Translations under genes and position numbers: made by a program | The notes under the pieces: generated by a model | Told to the model about the DNA's origin: nothing | What the model saw: the letters and a program-made list of their open reading frames with translations, nothing else | Database searches by the model: none | In this document: positions 1 through 10,773 of the stretch, piece after piece | Position numbering within the stretch: position 1 is the stretch's first letter | Layout: each line of letters opens with the position of its first letter | From: Halicephalobus mephisto | Taxonomy: Eukaryota; Nematoda; Chromadorea; Rhabditida; Panagrolaimidae | Length of the DNA: 64,000 bases | Assembly (NCBI GenBank): GCA_009193035.1 | Contig: SWDT01000211.1 | Coordinates: forward strand, 186,001-250,000 | Reading direction: 5' to 3'

Positions 1-158
1 ATCTGGGGGGCAGATCTGTCATTAGTAACTGCTTTCTTCAACTTCGTTCCACGATGTATCTCACTGAGAAGTTGAGCTCTATCATTCGTTGTTTTCGGTG
101 GCTTTGGGCCTCCCAATGACGGTGGAGGAGGTGGTGGAGGCGGTGGTGGCGGAGGCAT
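1..158 (-). CDS. wip-1: WIP/verprolin-family actin regulator, 5' fragment
   Basis: Reading leftwards from an ATG at 158, the frame encodes a run of about twelve prolines, then a WH2 actin-binding motif (LLSEI helix, a LKK element, and a VTNDRSAP tail). This order is the N-terminus of WIP/verprolin proteins, which bind G-actin and hold WASP in a complex that drives actin assembly. The gene leaves the window at position 1, so the WASP-binding C-terminus is not seen. A splice acceptor ending TTTTTACAG lies about 9 nt upstream of the ATG and could be an SL trans-splice site. The gene follows ALKBH8 on the same strand after about 300 nt, a spacing compatible with a nematode operon. Family call is firm; orthology to wip-1 is inferred from the motif order and neighbours. 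Confidence 0.75.
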   Translation of the reverse strand, partial: MPPPPPPPPPPPPSLGGPKPPKTTNDRAQLLSEIHRGTKLKKAVTNDRSAPQ

Positions 159-168
159 CACCGTTAGC
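159..168 (-). other. Splice acceptor upstream of the WIP start (possible SL trans-splice site)
   Basis: On the minus strand a pyrimidine-rich stretch ending TTTTTACAG lies a few bases before the WIP ATG, with no coding exon visible upstream before the ALKBH8 stop at 466. It may be a trans-splice acceptor (SL2 if the pair is an operon) or the 3' end of a 5'UTR intron. Confidence 0.45.
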
Positions 169-465
169 TGTAAAAATGATATATCAACAACACAAGGAAA
201 TAAGCGAAGAAAGCAAAAATTGGTGAATAATCACTCCAAAATGCAGTTATTCGACAAACAGCTTTGCTCAAAGTTGGCCGCAGGTTTTCGTGTCGGAAGG
301 ACCCCGATCGTTTCGGACGGTTTGTTTGGTAAGAAAGAAAAGAAAGCGACTAGAAATTGTTCGGATTATCGCCAGTAAGAGGTACTACGATTTGTTCGAT
401 CGATAACCATAAACATTAGAAAATTTATCTTCCAACCCGTTTATCAAAACAAAAACTATTAAAAT

Positions 466-2328
466 TCAACAATTCACCGGTTTTTGAAAAACAACAACGT
501 AATTTCCTTCTTCGTACTGAGAAGAAATCACTCTAAGACCAGAAACGGATTCGACGATAGAGTCAAGTTCTCCTTCGTCGAATAGATGATAATAACGAAA
601 CGCATTTGGTTGTTGGTGATCGCGGTCTAGCCACGGAACCAGCATGTCTTTGCTAGTAAAGACCGTCCCATCATGGATAGGGAGATGTCCGTTTTCTCGC
701 GAAGGATCGATGGCTTTCGGACGTCCAGAACGCATTTGAGCGTAAATAGAATTTTTCTGCTCGAAAGACCAAACAGTTACGCAGCCATGACCTCCAGGAA
801 CAAGGACGCGAGCTAATTCAGCAATAGCTTGTCGACGACGTTCCGGAGTAGGGAAATGATGAACTACAGCGACGGAGATAACAGCATCCACAGACTCGTC
901 TTTCATTGGGATTTCGAAAATACTTGAACGAAACACTTCACCCCTCTTCGTCGCTGCTTTCAGTAAGTTTTGGCACATATCGAATCCGATCTGAAATCGT
1001 CAATAAAAAAAATACACAAAAATAAACTAACAATAAAGTGGTGCGGTTCTCTGCTTAGATATTTTCCATTGCCACATCCAGCATCTAGAATGACACTTCC
1101 CTTAGGTATCGTATTCAAGAAATCAGTAATAGATCTCCATTTCGAATACCTGGTGATGTCAAAATCGCCAGCAATTCCTTCATAGGTATTCTGTACATAA
1201 AGTTTCTCGACAGTTTTGGCTTGTTCATCGGTTCTTGGCAAGGAATTATACTCTCCTCTGTCAGAATTGCAGTATTCCGGGAAAGGACACTGGCATGGAG
1301 AATGAGTAATCTTCCGGAATGTTAGTGAATATCGTTCACAACGTTGATAAACCTGCCCGTTCACCGGGTTGACATCAACACTCCCACTTCGAATCATGTG
1401 CTTGTAGCAATAACGAGCTTCTCCTTTCATAATCATTAAACTTCTCTGAGGGATGAAAAGCTCCATCTCATAAGCCGAATTGGCCATGTGATGGAAACTC
1501 ATGTTGAGAGAGGACGACAAACTAATCACAACTATAGTCTCGCAAAACCCAGTGTGATTGTCGACATGAGGGCTTATCCCATTCCCAGGCTTGTAGAAGT
1601 TGATCGTGCATTGATCCGGAGGTCCATTGTCGTAAAACGGTTTGATCCTTTCAATAACCCAGTCAAATTCACTCGGCATTGGGTCAGTTTCTTCAAAAGC
1701 GGTATTATTGCCGTAGTTAAACCTGTAGCCAAAGTGCTTCACCAAACGACTACTTAGAGGCTCTGGAAAACAAAGTAGCATTACATCATATATATGAAAT
1801 CTTACCGAAATCTAGAGTACTCAAAAACTTCACCAAAGACGATTCTTCCTTCTCTGTAACAAATTCCTCCTCTAGGGTCAACCCTTTCGGCATTTGAGTT
1901 TGACGAGAAGCAAACTGTGGGACTAAATATTGGTTAACAAGGGAACATAAAATAGAAATTTACATGAATCAACAAAGAAAACACAAATTTTATGACCCTG
2001 TGAGATCAGAGGTCTTCCGTTCAAAGAGGCTCGAGCAGAGCGAGCTTGATCTTCGTTTTCATATGCGACGAACGTGTACGATTTTTCTCGAAAGGATAAA
2101 AAGTTTTTGATCGTACCAAACCCTTCTAATTTGGTCAGTAATTCCGTCGGGTTGACATTACAAGTGATTCCACTATTGGAAATAAATAGGAACTAAAGAT
2201 CCACATATGAAAATACAACAACGAAAGAGCGAAAAACCCACCTTTGTTGGACTCTCAGTGTATTTAGGCCCTAAGGCATCGTTTTCGAGTAACCGAATAG
2301 ATTTTCTCAACTTCTTTTTGTCGACCAT
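466..2328 (-). CDS. alkb-8: ALKBH8: RRM + AlkB dioxygenase + tRNA wobble-uridine methyltransferase
   Basis: A multi-exon gene that starts at the ATG at 2328 and stops at 466. The N-terminal exons (about 2328-1980) encode an RRM. The exon at about 1781-1020 encodes a Fe(II)/2-oxoglutarate dioxygenase with an HVD iron motif, a distal His in YKHMI, an RYSLTFRK 2-oxoglutarate arginine and a CQCPFPEYC zinc-type cysteine cluster. It runs into a class I methyltransferase with the SAM motif ILDAGCGNGKYL. The last exon (978-466) carries VAVVHHF and a C-terminus ending VVVFQKP, as in animal ALKBH8. The enzyme makes and hydroxylates the mcm5U-type wobble modification in tRNA. All three domains are intact and in the usual order, joined by introns of about 40-80 nt. 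The EMG1 start lies about 210 nt away on the opposite strand, so the two probably share a promoter region. Confidence 0.93.
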
Positions 2329-2540
2329 CACTCGAAATCTCGAGAATAATTACCTACGCCTAAAAGAATGATCTTCCCAAAGAAAACATCGACTTGGACG
2401 GGTCACGGCGCGAAAAAGTCCACTACCGTTTGCAGCGCGCAAATTTTCTCATTGTCGCATGCTGCGTGTTCCGTTCGACTCTTGTCCGTTGACTTTATCG
2501 AGTTTGTTTGGTTAAAAATTGTCAACTTTTAAACTCAAAG
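2329..2540. promoter_or_regulatory. Bidirectional promoter region between ALKBH8 and EMG1
   Basis: The two start codons face away from each other across about 210 nt. The interval is relatively GC-rich for this window and includes a GGCGCG element near 2407. No specific factor site can be named. Confidence 0.5.
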
Positions 2541-3368
2541 ATGTCTACTTCCGGACCTCCAACTAAAAAACCTCGGAAATCGGGTATCATATATGCTAAA
2601 TCGGGATTCGGAAAGAAGTTGATTGTTATCCTTGAGAATTGTGTGCTGGAATTCGGGAAGGTTTGTATGTTTGTTTGTTTTAAATATTAATCAGTTCATT
2701 GATTTACAGGTAGGGAAGAAAGACGCTATACTTACTAGTGAGGATGCGACGTTTATCAAGAATCATCTCAAACAGGATCCGTTGAAATATCGACCTGATA
2801 TTCTGCATCAGGTTTGCTAACTCTTTATTATTGCTCCACATTCTGCTGGTTTCAGTGTCTGCTGATGCTGCTGGACTCGCCGTTGAATCGTGCTGGAAAG
2901 CTACAAATCTACTTCCACACGACATCTAATGTACTGGTTGAAATCTCTCCTCAGTGTAGAATTCCTCGGACATTCAACCGCTTCTGCGGACTAATGTGTA
3001 CGTTTTCCCATTGGATCCATGTGTTTAATGGTTTATTTTCAGTACAACTACTTGTGAAACGCGTTATTAAGACAGAGGACGGAACTATTCTTATGAGGGT
3101 GATTAAGAATCCTGTAACTCAATATTTGCCCGTCGGATGCGAAGTTTACTTGACGTCTTACTCGGCCTCAAAATTTTTGAGACCACGGGAAGTTGTTCCA
3201 AAAGGTGAACTCGAGCAGGTCGCCATCGTCATAGGATGCATCGCTACTGGTCAAGTGAAAATAGATTACCCAAATACAGCTATCAAGATTAGTAATTACC
3301 CGTTGAGTGCAGCAATTACTTGTTGCAAATTTGCCAGCGAGTTCGAAGAGGCGTGGGATATTCTTTGA
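2541..3368 (+). CDS. EMG1: EMG1/NEP1 18S rRNA pseudouridine N1-methyltransferase
   Basis: Four exons give a protein of roughly 230 residues. After a short basic N-terminus (MSTSGPPTKKPRK) comes the SPOUT-fold EMG1 core: DSPLNRAGKLQ, the conserved RIPRTFNRFCGLM region, and near the C-terminus VIGCIATGQVK followed by the final helix ending EEAWDIL. EMG1 methylates a pseudouridine in 18S rRNA and is required for small-subunit assembly in the nucleolus. Introns begin after LEFGK, after LHQ and after FCGLM, each about 45-50 nt with good GT/AG ends. The gene is followed on the same strand by CNT-2 with a gap of about 310 nt and an acceptor just before its ATG, so they could form a two-gene operon. 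Confidence 0.93.
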
Positions 3369-3680
3369 TCTCGTTTTCGTTAGTATATTTTTGTTGAGTT
3401 TATACAGAAACTATTAACAACCGTTGAAGGACTTCTGAAGCGTTATTCTACGCTGTAATATCTGTTTCGTGTTTAATTCCCCACCAGATGTTATCCAGTT
3501 TCCTGTTTTTTAATTTACTAGTGCTTTTATTTCCTCAATTTTCGTTCATCTCATTTCTTTCCGGAACGCGCAGTCAATCGATTTGCGCAATTGATGGAAT
3601 TTCCTTGAAGGTCATTTTACCGTGGTTCTTCTTGTTCTCGGTACTTATTTAAAAACTTTCTACAGGAACTCAGTCTTCGG
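3369..3680 (+). other. EMG1-CNT-2 intercistronic region with SL-type acceptor
   Basis: About 310 nt without an ORF. It contains the EMG1 3'UTR and, at its end, AAACTTTCTACAG (acceptor at about 3666), roughly 15 nt before the CNT-2 ATG. This arrangement resembles nematode operon spacing. No AATAAA is evident, so the polyadenylation signal is unclear. Confidence 0.4.
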
Positions 3681-6600
3681 ATGCAGGACTGCCGAGAACA
3701 TGGCTCCGGGACTATGCGGCATTCCTCCTCATCCCATCATAGGAATGCCTACATTTCCGAGCAAATCCGCGCCGAAATAAACCGATTCGAGTCGGTTCAT
3801 CCCTGGATATACACCAGTTATGATTTGATCCAAGGCATTCCAGATGAAGAATTACAAGAACAACTAAGGCTGCAAATCCTGAATATTGAAGATGCGTTTG
3901 TAAACAGTCAGGAGTGGACAATGAGCAGAATCGTTGGTGATATTCGATTAGGAGTCATCGGATCATTAGACAGTGGCAAGACGTCTCTGGTACATTACTA
4001 CCTTACTGAGGAGTACGTGGCTGATCCGAGTGCTGAAGGTGGGAGATTCAAAAAGGAAGTCCTGATTGGTGGACGAAGTCACTTGCTATTGATTAGAGAA
4101 GAAGGAAGTAGTCCTCCTAATGCTCAGGTTTGGTATTTCATTGTCCTCGGGGATTACCTTTTTACCTTTCAGTTCACGCAATGGATAGATGGGGTCCTAC
4201 TCGTTTTTGCTCTTGACTCGATGGAATCGTTCAACACAGCAATTGGTTATTACCACCAAATGGAACAACATCGCTCCTTATCGAGTTTGCCCGTCATTCT
4301 CGTGGGGACTCAAGACACCTGCTCCCATGCCAGCCCGAGAGTAATATCAGAGGAGGATGGGAGAAGTATTGCAATGCGGTACAACATGCTGAACTACATT
4401 GAAACAAACGCCCCATATGGACATAAGGTGGAAGAGCTTTTTAAAGAAGGCAAGTTACTGCACTCTTTGTTAGTTGCCAGAGGCTTTTTCTCGCGCTCCT
4501 ACTTTTTATGCACAGTTGCCAGTCAATATTTCGCGGTTGACTTATTTAAAGCATGCTTGTTCTTTCTCTTATACTCTGCTTTGGCGAAAATCAATGGACA
4601 TAGTACTGCTCTCTAATTGTTGCTATTTAATTTTAATTCTCAAATTTCAGCTTATGAGCGAGTTATCCAGACCCGTGGCATGAACAAGATCACTGAGAGA
4701 CAGTTTCCTGTGAGTTGAACCGTATTAATTCCCGAGCTTAAATGTGCTACTTTAGGAGCAACATCACACTGGAGATCATCGACCCATCTATCACCAACGA
4801 TCAGTGTCGACGCATTTAGCCCAACGGGATCTCGGAGGAATTATGGAGCAACCCCGTGTTTCTTCCCAGATGTCGGATGGTTCTTCCCGCAGTTCGCGTC
4901 CTTACCCTTCCCAGATTTCTCATTCTCAATTTCCTAATGCTACTCCTATTCACAGCCGCAATAATTTATCATCCCAGAATTCCGCTCCACCTAACCCCTA
5001 CTTCCGATCTTCTTCAAGCTTACATCCCCATATGGAACATTATAATCCTAATGATTCTTACGACGGCTCTATTATTGCATCAACCATTACTTCTACGACT
5101 TCTCTCCAGCAGCCAATTGGTATGGCTTCAACCAGTCATCTTCCTACACCGACAAGTACACCCACCACTCAACGTAAAAAGAGAATTTCCCAATTGTTCA
5201 GAAGTGGGCATAAAGATAACGCTGAAGGAAGGATGTCCAAAGGGTCGGAATGTGCTGTCGGTCCTGGTCGACTTATTCCTATTAAGCAAGGCACTTTGTA
5301 TAAACGAAGCAGCAAAGCTCTTAATAAAGAATGGAAGAAAAAATATGTGTGTCTTCACTCCGATGGCCGTTTGACTTATCATCAAAATATTAGAGTGAGT
5401 TCCCGACAACCTTCTTAGATATCTGGAATCTGTTTTCAGGATTATATGTCAAAACAACCAGGAAAAGAAGTTTTCCTCGGTCTTGCGACAGTTAGACTGT
5501 CAAATAGAAATCGACCCAAGTCTAAGGTGAAGCCTGTAAACAATAATGGCACGACTAATGGGAAAGAGAACATGAATCCTCCGGAAGATACTCGCAATGT
5601 TGCCAATGGGACTTCTACTCCTGGAGACGCCACCTCTGGCGCTAGTGATGATCAGCAACAATTTTCCCTCCTGACTTCAACAAGTTCTAGTTACGTGAAT
5701 CCCACTGCTTCGGCTGTCACTACTGCCCCTAGTACTTCCAGCTCCGTGAAATCTTCATCTTCGAAAAAACAAAAACGAGGACATCGGAGATTGAGTAGTA
5801 TGGGGATAAAGATGGACGATGAAGAAGATGCTGAGTTTGAGATTGTCACGAACGACCAGAAACGGTGGGAGTTCTCCGCTGCCAATGCTGAGGAGCGAGA
5901 TGAATGGGTTTCATTGATTGAACAACAGATTGAGAGGTCTCTCCAAGCACAGATGAGTCAAAAGCAATTGACGAATCGCGCTCATTGTAGCCGAAGCGAG
6001 GTTCAAGCCTTGCGGAGAATTCCAGGGAATAATGTCTGTGCCGATTGTAATAACCCGAACCCCAGTTGGTCTTCTATGAACTTGGGTACTTTGATCTGCA
6101 TCGAATGCTCCGGTATTCATCGAAATATGGGGTCCCACATCTCTAAAGTCCGTTCTCTCGAGCTGGATGATTGGCCCGTGGAATACGTAGCTGTTCTAAG
6201 AACGATTGGAAATGAACTGGCTAACAAAGTCTGGGAACATAACGCTCCGAAGGACAGGAAACCACAACCAGACTCCCCAAGAGATGCCAAAGAGAGTTGG
6301 ATCAAACTGAAGTACGAGCAAAAGCGTTTCCTTCCCCCCATCCCAGTCGACAAGACTCTTAGTACCCAACTTCTGGAAGCTGTTATGAGTCGAAACATGT
6401 ATGCTCTTCTGAATGTCCTTCCCAGGTGCTCAGAGAAAGACATCAATGCCCCTGTTAATGCCCACGACAAACGGACTGCTCTGCACATCGCTTGCGACAA
6501 TGATGCTGTAGAAGTCCTACAAATACTGATTTGGGTATGTTTAGAAATCGCTTCATATTTACTGATTTTTATATTTCAGTATAATGCGGACTTGAAGGTC

Positions 6601-6933
6601 CTCGATGAACGTGGGCGTTCAGCCCTCTGGCATGCTAATAATATCAGCTCAAATGAGTGCAAAGAAATTCTGCTGAATGCTGGACTCATGCCCAATTACG
6701 GAATGAACGAAACTCCAGCTACTTACAGCGTCCCACCTCAAGTTCCTGACCCTCGAACGAAACCAAATAGGAGTAATCTCCAAAGTCCGGACTGGCAGAA
6801 ACTTAATGACGGTCTCGATGAGCATTTGAGGTTCCGGGCCTCCGATCACTACAATATTCGACAAGCTGTCCCCAACCACAGACATGGGACCCAAGGGGAT
6901 AACTTTGACGGACTTCCCACCAGCGCAATCTGA
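3681..6933 (+). CDS. cnt-2: CNT-2 / AGAP-family ArfGAP: GTPase-like + PH + ArfGAP + ankyrin
   Basis: The domain order is that of AGAP (centaurin gamma). A Ras-like GLD domain (about 3930-4710) has P-loop GSLDSGKT and the AGAP-type VGTQD in place of NKxD. A serine/threonine-rich linker follows. A PH domain is split by a long Ser/Asn-rich insert, running from about 5270 to 5940 and ending in the [14 protein letters not shown] helix. The ArfGAP zinc finger is C-x2-C-x16-C-x2-C (CADC...CIEC) with the catalytic arginine in GIHRNMG, and two ankyrin repeats follow. The protein should stimulate GTP hydrolysis on Arf at endosomal membranes. Introns lie at about 4127-4173, 4450-4650, 4710-4755, 5395-5439 and 6535-6579. 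The 4450 intron uses a GC-AG donor. The last is 45 nt with no in-frame stop, so its retention would add 15 residues within the ankyrin region. Confidence 0.92.
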
Positions 6934-7201
6934 ACTATTTCATCAGAATTCGACGGGTGATGCTTTGACGAACAAGAACCAGCTGTCCATACTTTCCAAA
7001 GTGCTATTCAACCTTCCATATGCCTGTTTATAAGCTCCGCATCACGCATTATTGCAATCAAGGAATTTCGCCATGACTTTACTTATCCGCAGCTATTGTA
7101 CAAAACTTCATATGACTTTGATATTGGGCAAACAGGCTGGGGTGAATAAATTGTTATTTAAAAAGAGAGAAGGAAATTGATTGATTGCGATGTTCCGGCA
7201 A
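6934..7201. other. 3' region of CNT-2
   Basis: No ORF or conserved element seen. An AATAAA-type signal near 7145 (GAATAAATTG) probably serves CNT-2 polyadenylation. The decayed PDCD2-like stretch ends at 7202 on the opposite strand. Confidence 0.4.
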
Positions 7202-8000
7202 TCAAGGATTCACATAATCCCCTACGGCTCTGGTCTTACGCAAACCAGCCTTTTTGAAAGCATAACAGTGATCACATGCAAAAACCCAATATTCGTCTTT
7301 TTTGTGATGTACTGAACGAAAAAATCCTTAGCAAACTTTAAAAAGTATAATTAGTGGGGTTTTCGAATTTCAAAAAGAGTTTCCTGTAGCAAAAACGACA
7401 ATAATGGGTTTTGTCTATATTTGGCGATGGTCGACCTCTAGCAAACAATGAGGTCCTTGCTTGAGACAAGATTGCGGACACTTCTCTCCAAATATTTCGC
7501 TGACTTATCGGTTCACCGACAATTTTAAAAAAGAAAGAGACAAAAAAACCTTTGTTGAATCCATGGTCTCCGATATCGCTCCACCTTTAAACATCTGGTC
7601 CCATTTCGCTTTCATGGAGATTTCTTGATCGGAATTAGGACCTGAAATCTGGATATCAGATTGAGTCTCTTCACTTGCTTTTCACTTTGGATCTCTCCAT
7701 TGCCTCTTTTGGCTTTTGCAGATTGAAGAAACCGGTTCATTTCACTATCCGGTTGTAGCTCCAAACAAAAGCAGAAGACCTTTCACGCTGGGATACGCAC
7801 AGAAAGACATAGATAGCTCTGTCTACTCGTGCTTCATCAGCTGGTTGAAACCCATAGAAAGGAGAAACAGCCCTTGACCATGTGCAATCCTTCGCGAAGA
7901 GAGTAAGGTGTCCAAAAAGGCGATAGATACATCTTCCCCGTCAGACGTGTCTGGAAGCTTCACGGTTGATGGGTATGAGGACATCACTTCTGATTTCGGA
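7202..8000 (-). pseudogene. Decayed PDCD2-like gene (tentative)
   Basis: Coding-like segments lie on the minus strand in several frames with no usable introns between most of them. One reads LFGHLTLFAKDCTW then FQPADEARVDRAIYVFLC, resembling the N-terminal cysteine region of PDCD2 (AFHRTLYVF-type motif). Another reads IDKTHYCRFCYRKLFLKFE, like the C-terminal zinc ribbon. The last exon-like piece, after a TTCAG acceptor near 7296, contains DEYWVFACDHCYAFKKAGL and stops at 7202. Moving between segments needs one-base shifts near 7880, 7755 and 7690, and an in-frame TAA ends the zinc-ribbon segment without a preceding GT donor. PDCD2 proteins are ribosomal-protein chaperones. The family match is by eye only. 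Alternatives are unrelated zinc-binding coding sequence or local sequencing error. Confidence 0.35.
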
Positions 8001-8011
8001 ATAATCTGGAC

Positions 8012-9294
8012 ATGCTCCGCTTTCTTTTTTTAATTTGTGCAAGTCAGTTTAATTTTTGGTTTATCTTTTGACCTTTATTGACCTTTTTAGTCTTATCCCA
8101 GAGGTCAAGAGCTGAAATCTTCGAAGCAGTGGCCCTGACAGATGAGGACTTTGCCAATGCCAATAAACTCACGAAAGAAGATATCTACGCCAGTCCCGTT
8201 CCAATAGAAACCGTCAATGGATACAAGTCAGACATCAGAGGTCCTATAGCTGATGCTAAGAGATTCAGGAGGAATGGAGTCAGCAGACCCACCAAACTGT
8301 GGCCTCATGCCAGAATCCCCTACGCCATTTCGCCTCATTATTCCAGTCATGAACGTGCACTTCTAGCTCGAGCTGTAAAACAGGTTCGGAAAAAACATTT
8401 CGGTCAAGCTCAGGATTCACGTTTCAGTACCACGACAAGACTTGTGTTCGATTTGTGCCTCGGGCACCGGGAGAAGGAGATTACTTGTTTATTGGGAAAG
8501 TTGACGGCTGTTTCTCCGAAGTCGGACGGACTTCGGGCGTTCAAGTACTTTCACTCGATAATGGCTGTATGGAATATCCCACTATCATCCATGAAATGAT
8601 GCATGTAGTTGGGTTTTATCATGAACACGGTACTTATTTGTCTCAAATGGAAATCGGGAAAGTTAATTTTCAGAAAGATGGGATCGAGACAATTTTATTG
8701 ACATAATTTGGCAGAATATCGATCGAGGTGCCTTGGATCAATTCGGGAAAGTCGACCTGAGCAAGACTTCGTATTATGGACAGCCTTATGATTACAAATC
8801 CATTCTTCATTACGACAGCTTAGCTTTCAGTAAAAACGGTTTCCCAACAATGTTACCGAAAAAACCAGGATTAGCTTCAACCATTGGCAATGCTAAGGAT
8901 TTCAGCGAAGTCGATTTAGCTAAAATTAATAGGATGTACAAGTGCGACCGAGTCATCAATACCCCTTATTCTTTAAGCCCTAAGGCTAGAGTGAGATCAT
9001 TCCTTCCACTTTTAATTTACTAGGATCCTTTTTTGCAGATTTCTCCAATCTATTCTCCTCCTCCGTGGAAAAACGTAAACCGACCCGTTCTGGAAGGTCA
9101 TTCTTTCTACGATGAACACAAAAATAGCAACAAGAAAGGTGGGATCGCTCAATTTTTTTCATGAAGGAAAAGAAATTTCAGTATGTGAGGATCGAATAAC
9201 CGTGTGTTGGTGGACTCAAGATCGCTGTTTATCCCCGAACATCTACGTGATGATGAAGTCCTTATGTGCCAAAACGTGTCGTTTCTGCACTTAG
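8012..9294 (+). CDS. Secreted astacin metalloprotease with C-terminal ShK domain (NAS family)
   Basis: A signal peptide (MLRFLFLICA, with the first intron at about 8042-8091) is followed by a prodomain and an astacin domain beginning near RRNGV. The zinc site HEMMHVVGFYHEH fits HExxHxxGxxHE. An intron after the final HEH joins to ERWDRDN. The Met-turn reads SILHY, so leucine stands where the family has methionine. After a short linker, the last exon encodes a six-cysteine ShK module ending CAKTCRFC, as in many C. elegans NAS proteins. The enzyme should be a secreted zinc endopeptidase acting on extracellular matrix, cuticle or food proteins. Introns after AVKQ, HEH, KAR and NKK are about 44-50 nt and restore one continuous frame. 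The exact NAS orthologue is not assigned. Confidence 0.9.
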
Positions 9295-9504
9295 AAAATC
9301 TTAATCCAGAACTACGAGTAAGCCACACCAAATCAGAAAATAGTAACTAATTGCTTTTAATTGGAGCTTGGTGTACTTCTTATAGGAGTTTTAAATAAAC
9401 TTATTGTTGCAAAAAAGCAAGTAAGATATATTAATGCAATATGTACAGGTGCTAAACGAAACCTTGGGAAATAATTCACTTTTCGACAGCTAACTAAAGC
9501 AAGA
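9295..9504. other. Intergenic region astacin-chemoreceptor
   Basis: About 210 nt, AT-rich, with an AATAAA-like motif near 9393 that could end the astacin transcript. Nothing else seen. Confidence 0.4.
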
Positions 9505-10708
9505 ATGGGGTTAAACGAAGTTCTTGATATTTTTATGAAAGTTAATGGAGGTATCTCCACATTGTTAAATATTGTTATCATCTACATGATAATATTCAAA
9601 TCTACAGTTGAGATGAAGAAGTATAAATGGTTTTTGCTGAATAACGCTATCTGGGATCTTCTTTTCAACGTTACTGTCAGTTTCCTCTTCGCTCCAGAAC
9701 CTATACTTGCTGAACTAGCGGGGGCGTTAATTGTGACGTCAGGCTTAAGTTTCCTGGGATTTGAATACGCGAAATGGATTACCATGTTCACAAACGGTAA
9801 TTAATTTTTGCATAATTTACTATTTGTGTATGATTTCAGGTGTGCTTGTAGGAAGTTGTGCAGCTGTTTGTGCGTGTTTTATTTTCCGATATTTTTGTCT
9901 CCAATCCAAGGATACTTTCGAGAAATTTCTGTCATTGAAAGTCCAGGGTTTATTGTGGTTCTGCTATGGATTAATCATCGTGATAACTCTTTTTTTGACG
10001 AATATGGCAATTGTTGAGCCCTTAAAAGTGATCTATGTGAGTTTGTCGTTTCTTTATATCTTAGTTAAATTTAATATATTAATATAATTTACTTGATGGA
10101 GTTTAGAAGTTCCGAGCCCTACGCCCAAGTATAACTAATGAATTTTTTATTGCATTCGATATATCAGAAAATAGATGGTTAATAATAGCGGTTCTTTGGG
10201 CAGCTGGAGGTGTTGGTACGATGACGACAATTAACTTCTCCTGTACTTTCCTCATTTTGAAGAAATTGAATAGCGTCAAAATGCAATTATCCGCTCAGAC
10301 ATACAAGATGCACAAGGAACTAATGAAAGCCCTTCTGTGTCAAGTTTGGGATTCCTGATGATTATCCTTTAATCGAGTAAATTGCAGACACTTTCTCCTC
10401 TTTTGGCTTTGATTGTCCCTTTTTCGGGAATGGTGTTCTCAAGTGCTTTGAAAATCGAACTACCTTTCGGACCAAATTGGTTCATTTTCGTTTCTACCTT
10501 AAATGCCGTGCTGAATCCATTATTTACACTTTACTTTGTCAAGTAAGTCTAATTAATGTTTTAGAGGAAAAGCCTTAATTTCAGAGCTTTCTGGTACCAG
10601 ATCTTCCCGAAAAGAAGAGTAGAACCCGAACGGACTACAACTCAGCCGGGCCAAAACACATCTCAAGTGCAAACTTTTACATCAAGAGCTTCTGCACATG
10701 TGAATTGA
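9505..10708 (+). CDS. Nematode serpentine chemoreceptor, Str superfamily (srh/sri-like)
   Basis: Four introns join five exons into a seven-transmembrane protein of about 330 residues. The N-terminal part has NIVIIYMIIFKS, then KKYKWFLLNNAIWDLLF, a pattern typical of class H/I nematode receptors. A later segment LNAVLNPLFTLYFVKAFW marks TM7, followed by a Thr/Ser/Gln-rich tail ending at 10708. Introns start at about 9797, 10037, 10351 and 10541, each with GT/AG ends, and keep frame. Such receptors are expressed mainly in chemosensory neurons and couple to G proteins. The ligand is unknown. Assignment to a particular family is by overall pattern rather than a diagnostic motif. Confidence 0.75.
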
Positions 10709-10773
10709 TCGTTTATTGATATATAACCATGTAATGAGATCGATAAAGAAAGAAGAGAAGTGGTAATAATGTT

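Noticed and set aside
4474..4683. Alternative ORFs over the end of the cnt-2 G-domain
   Set aside because: They read through the 201-nt GC-AG intron; the spliced frame matches AGAP proteins.
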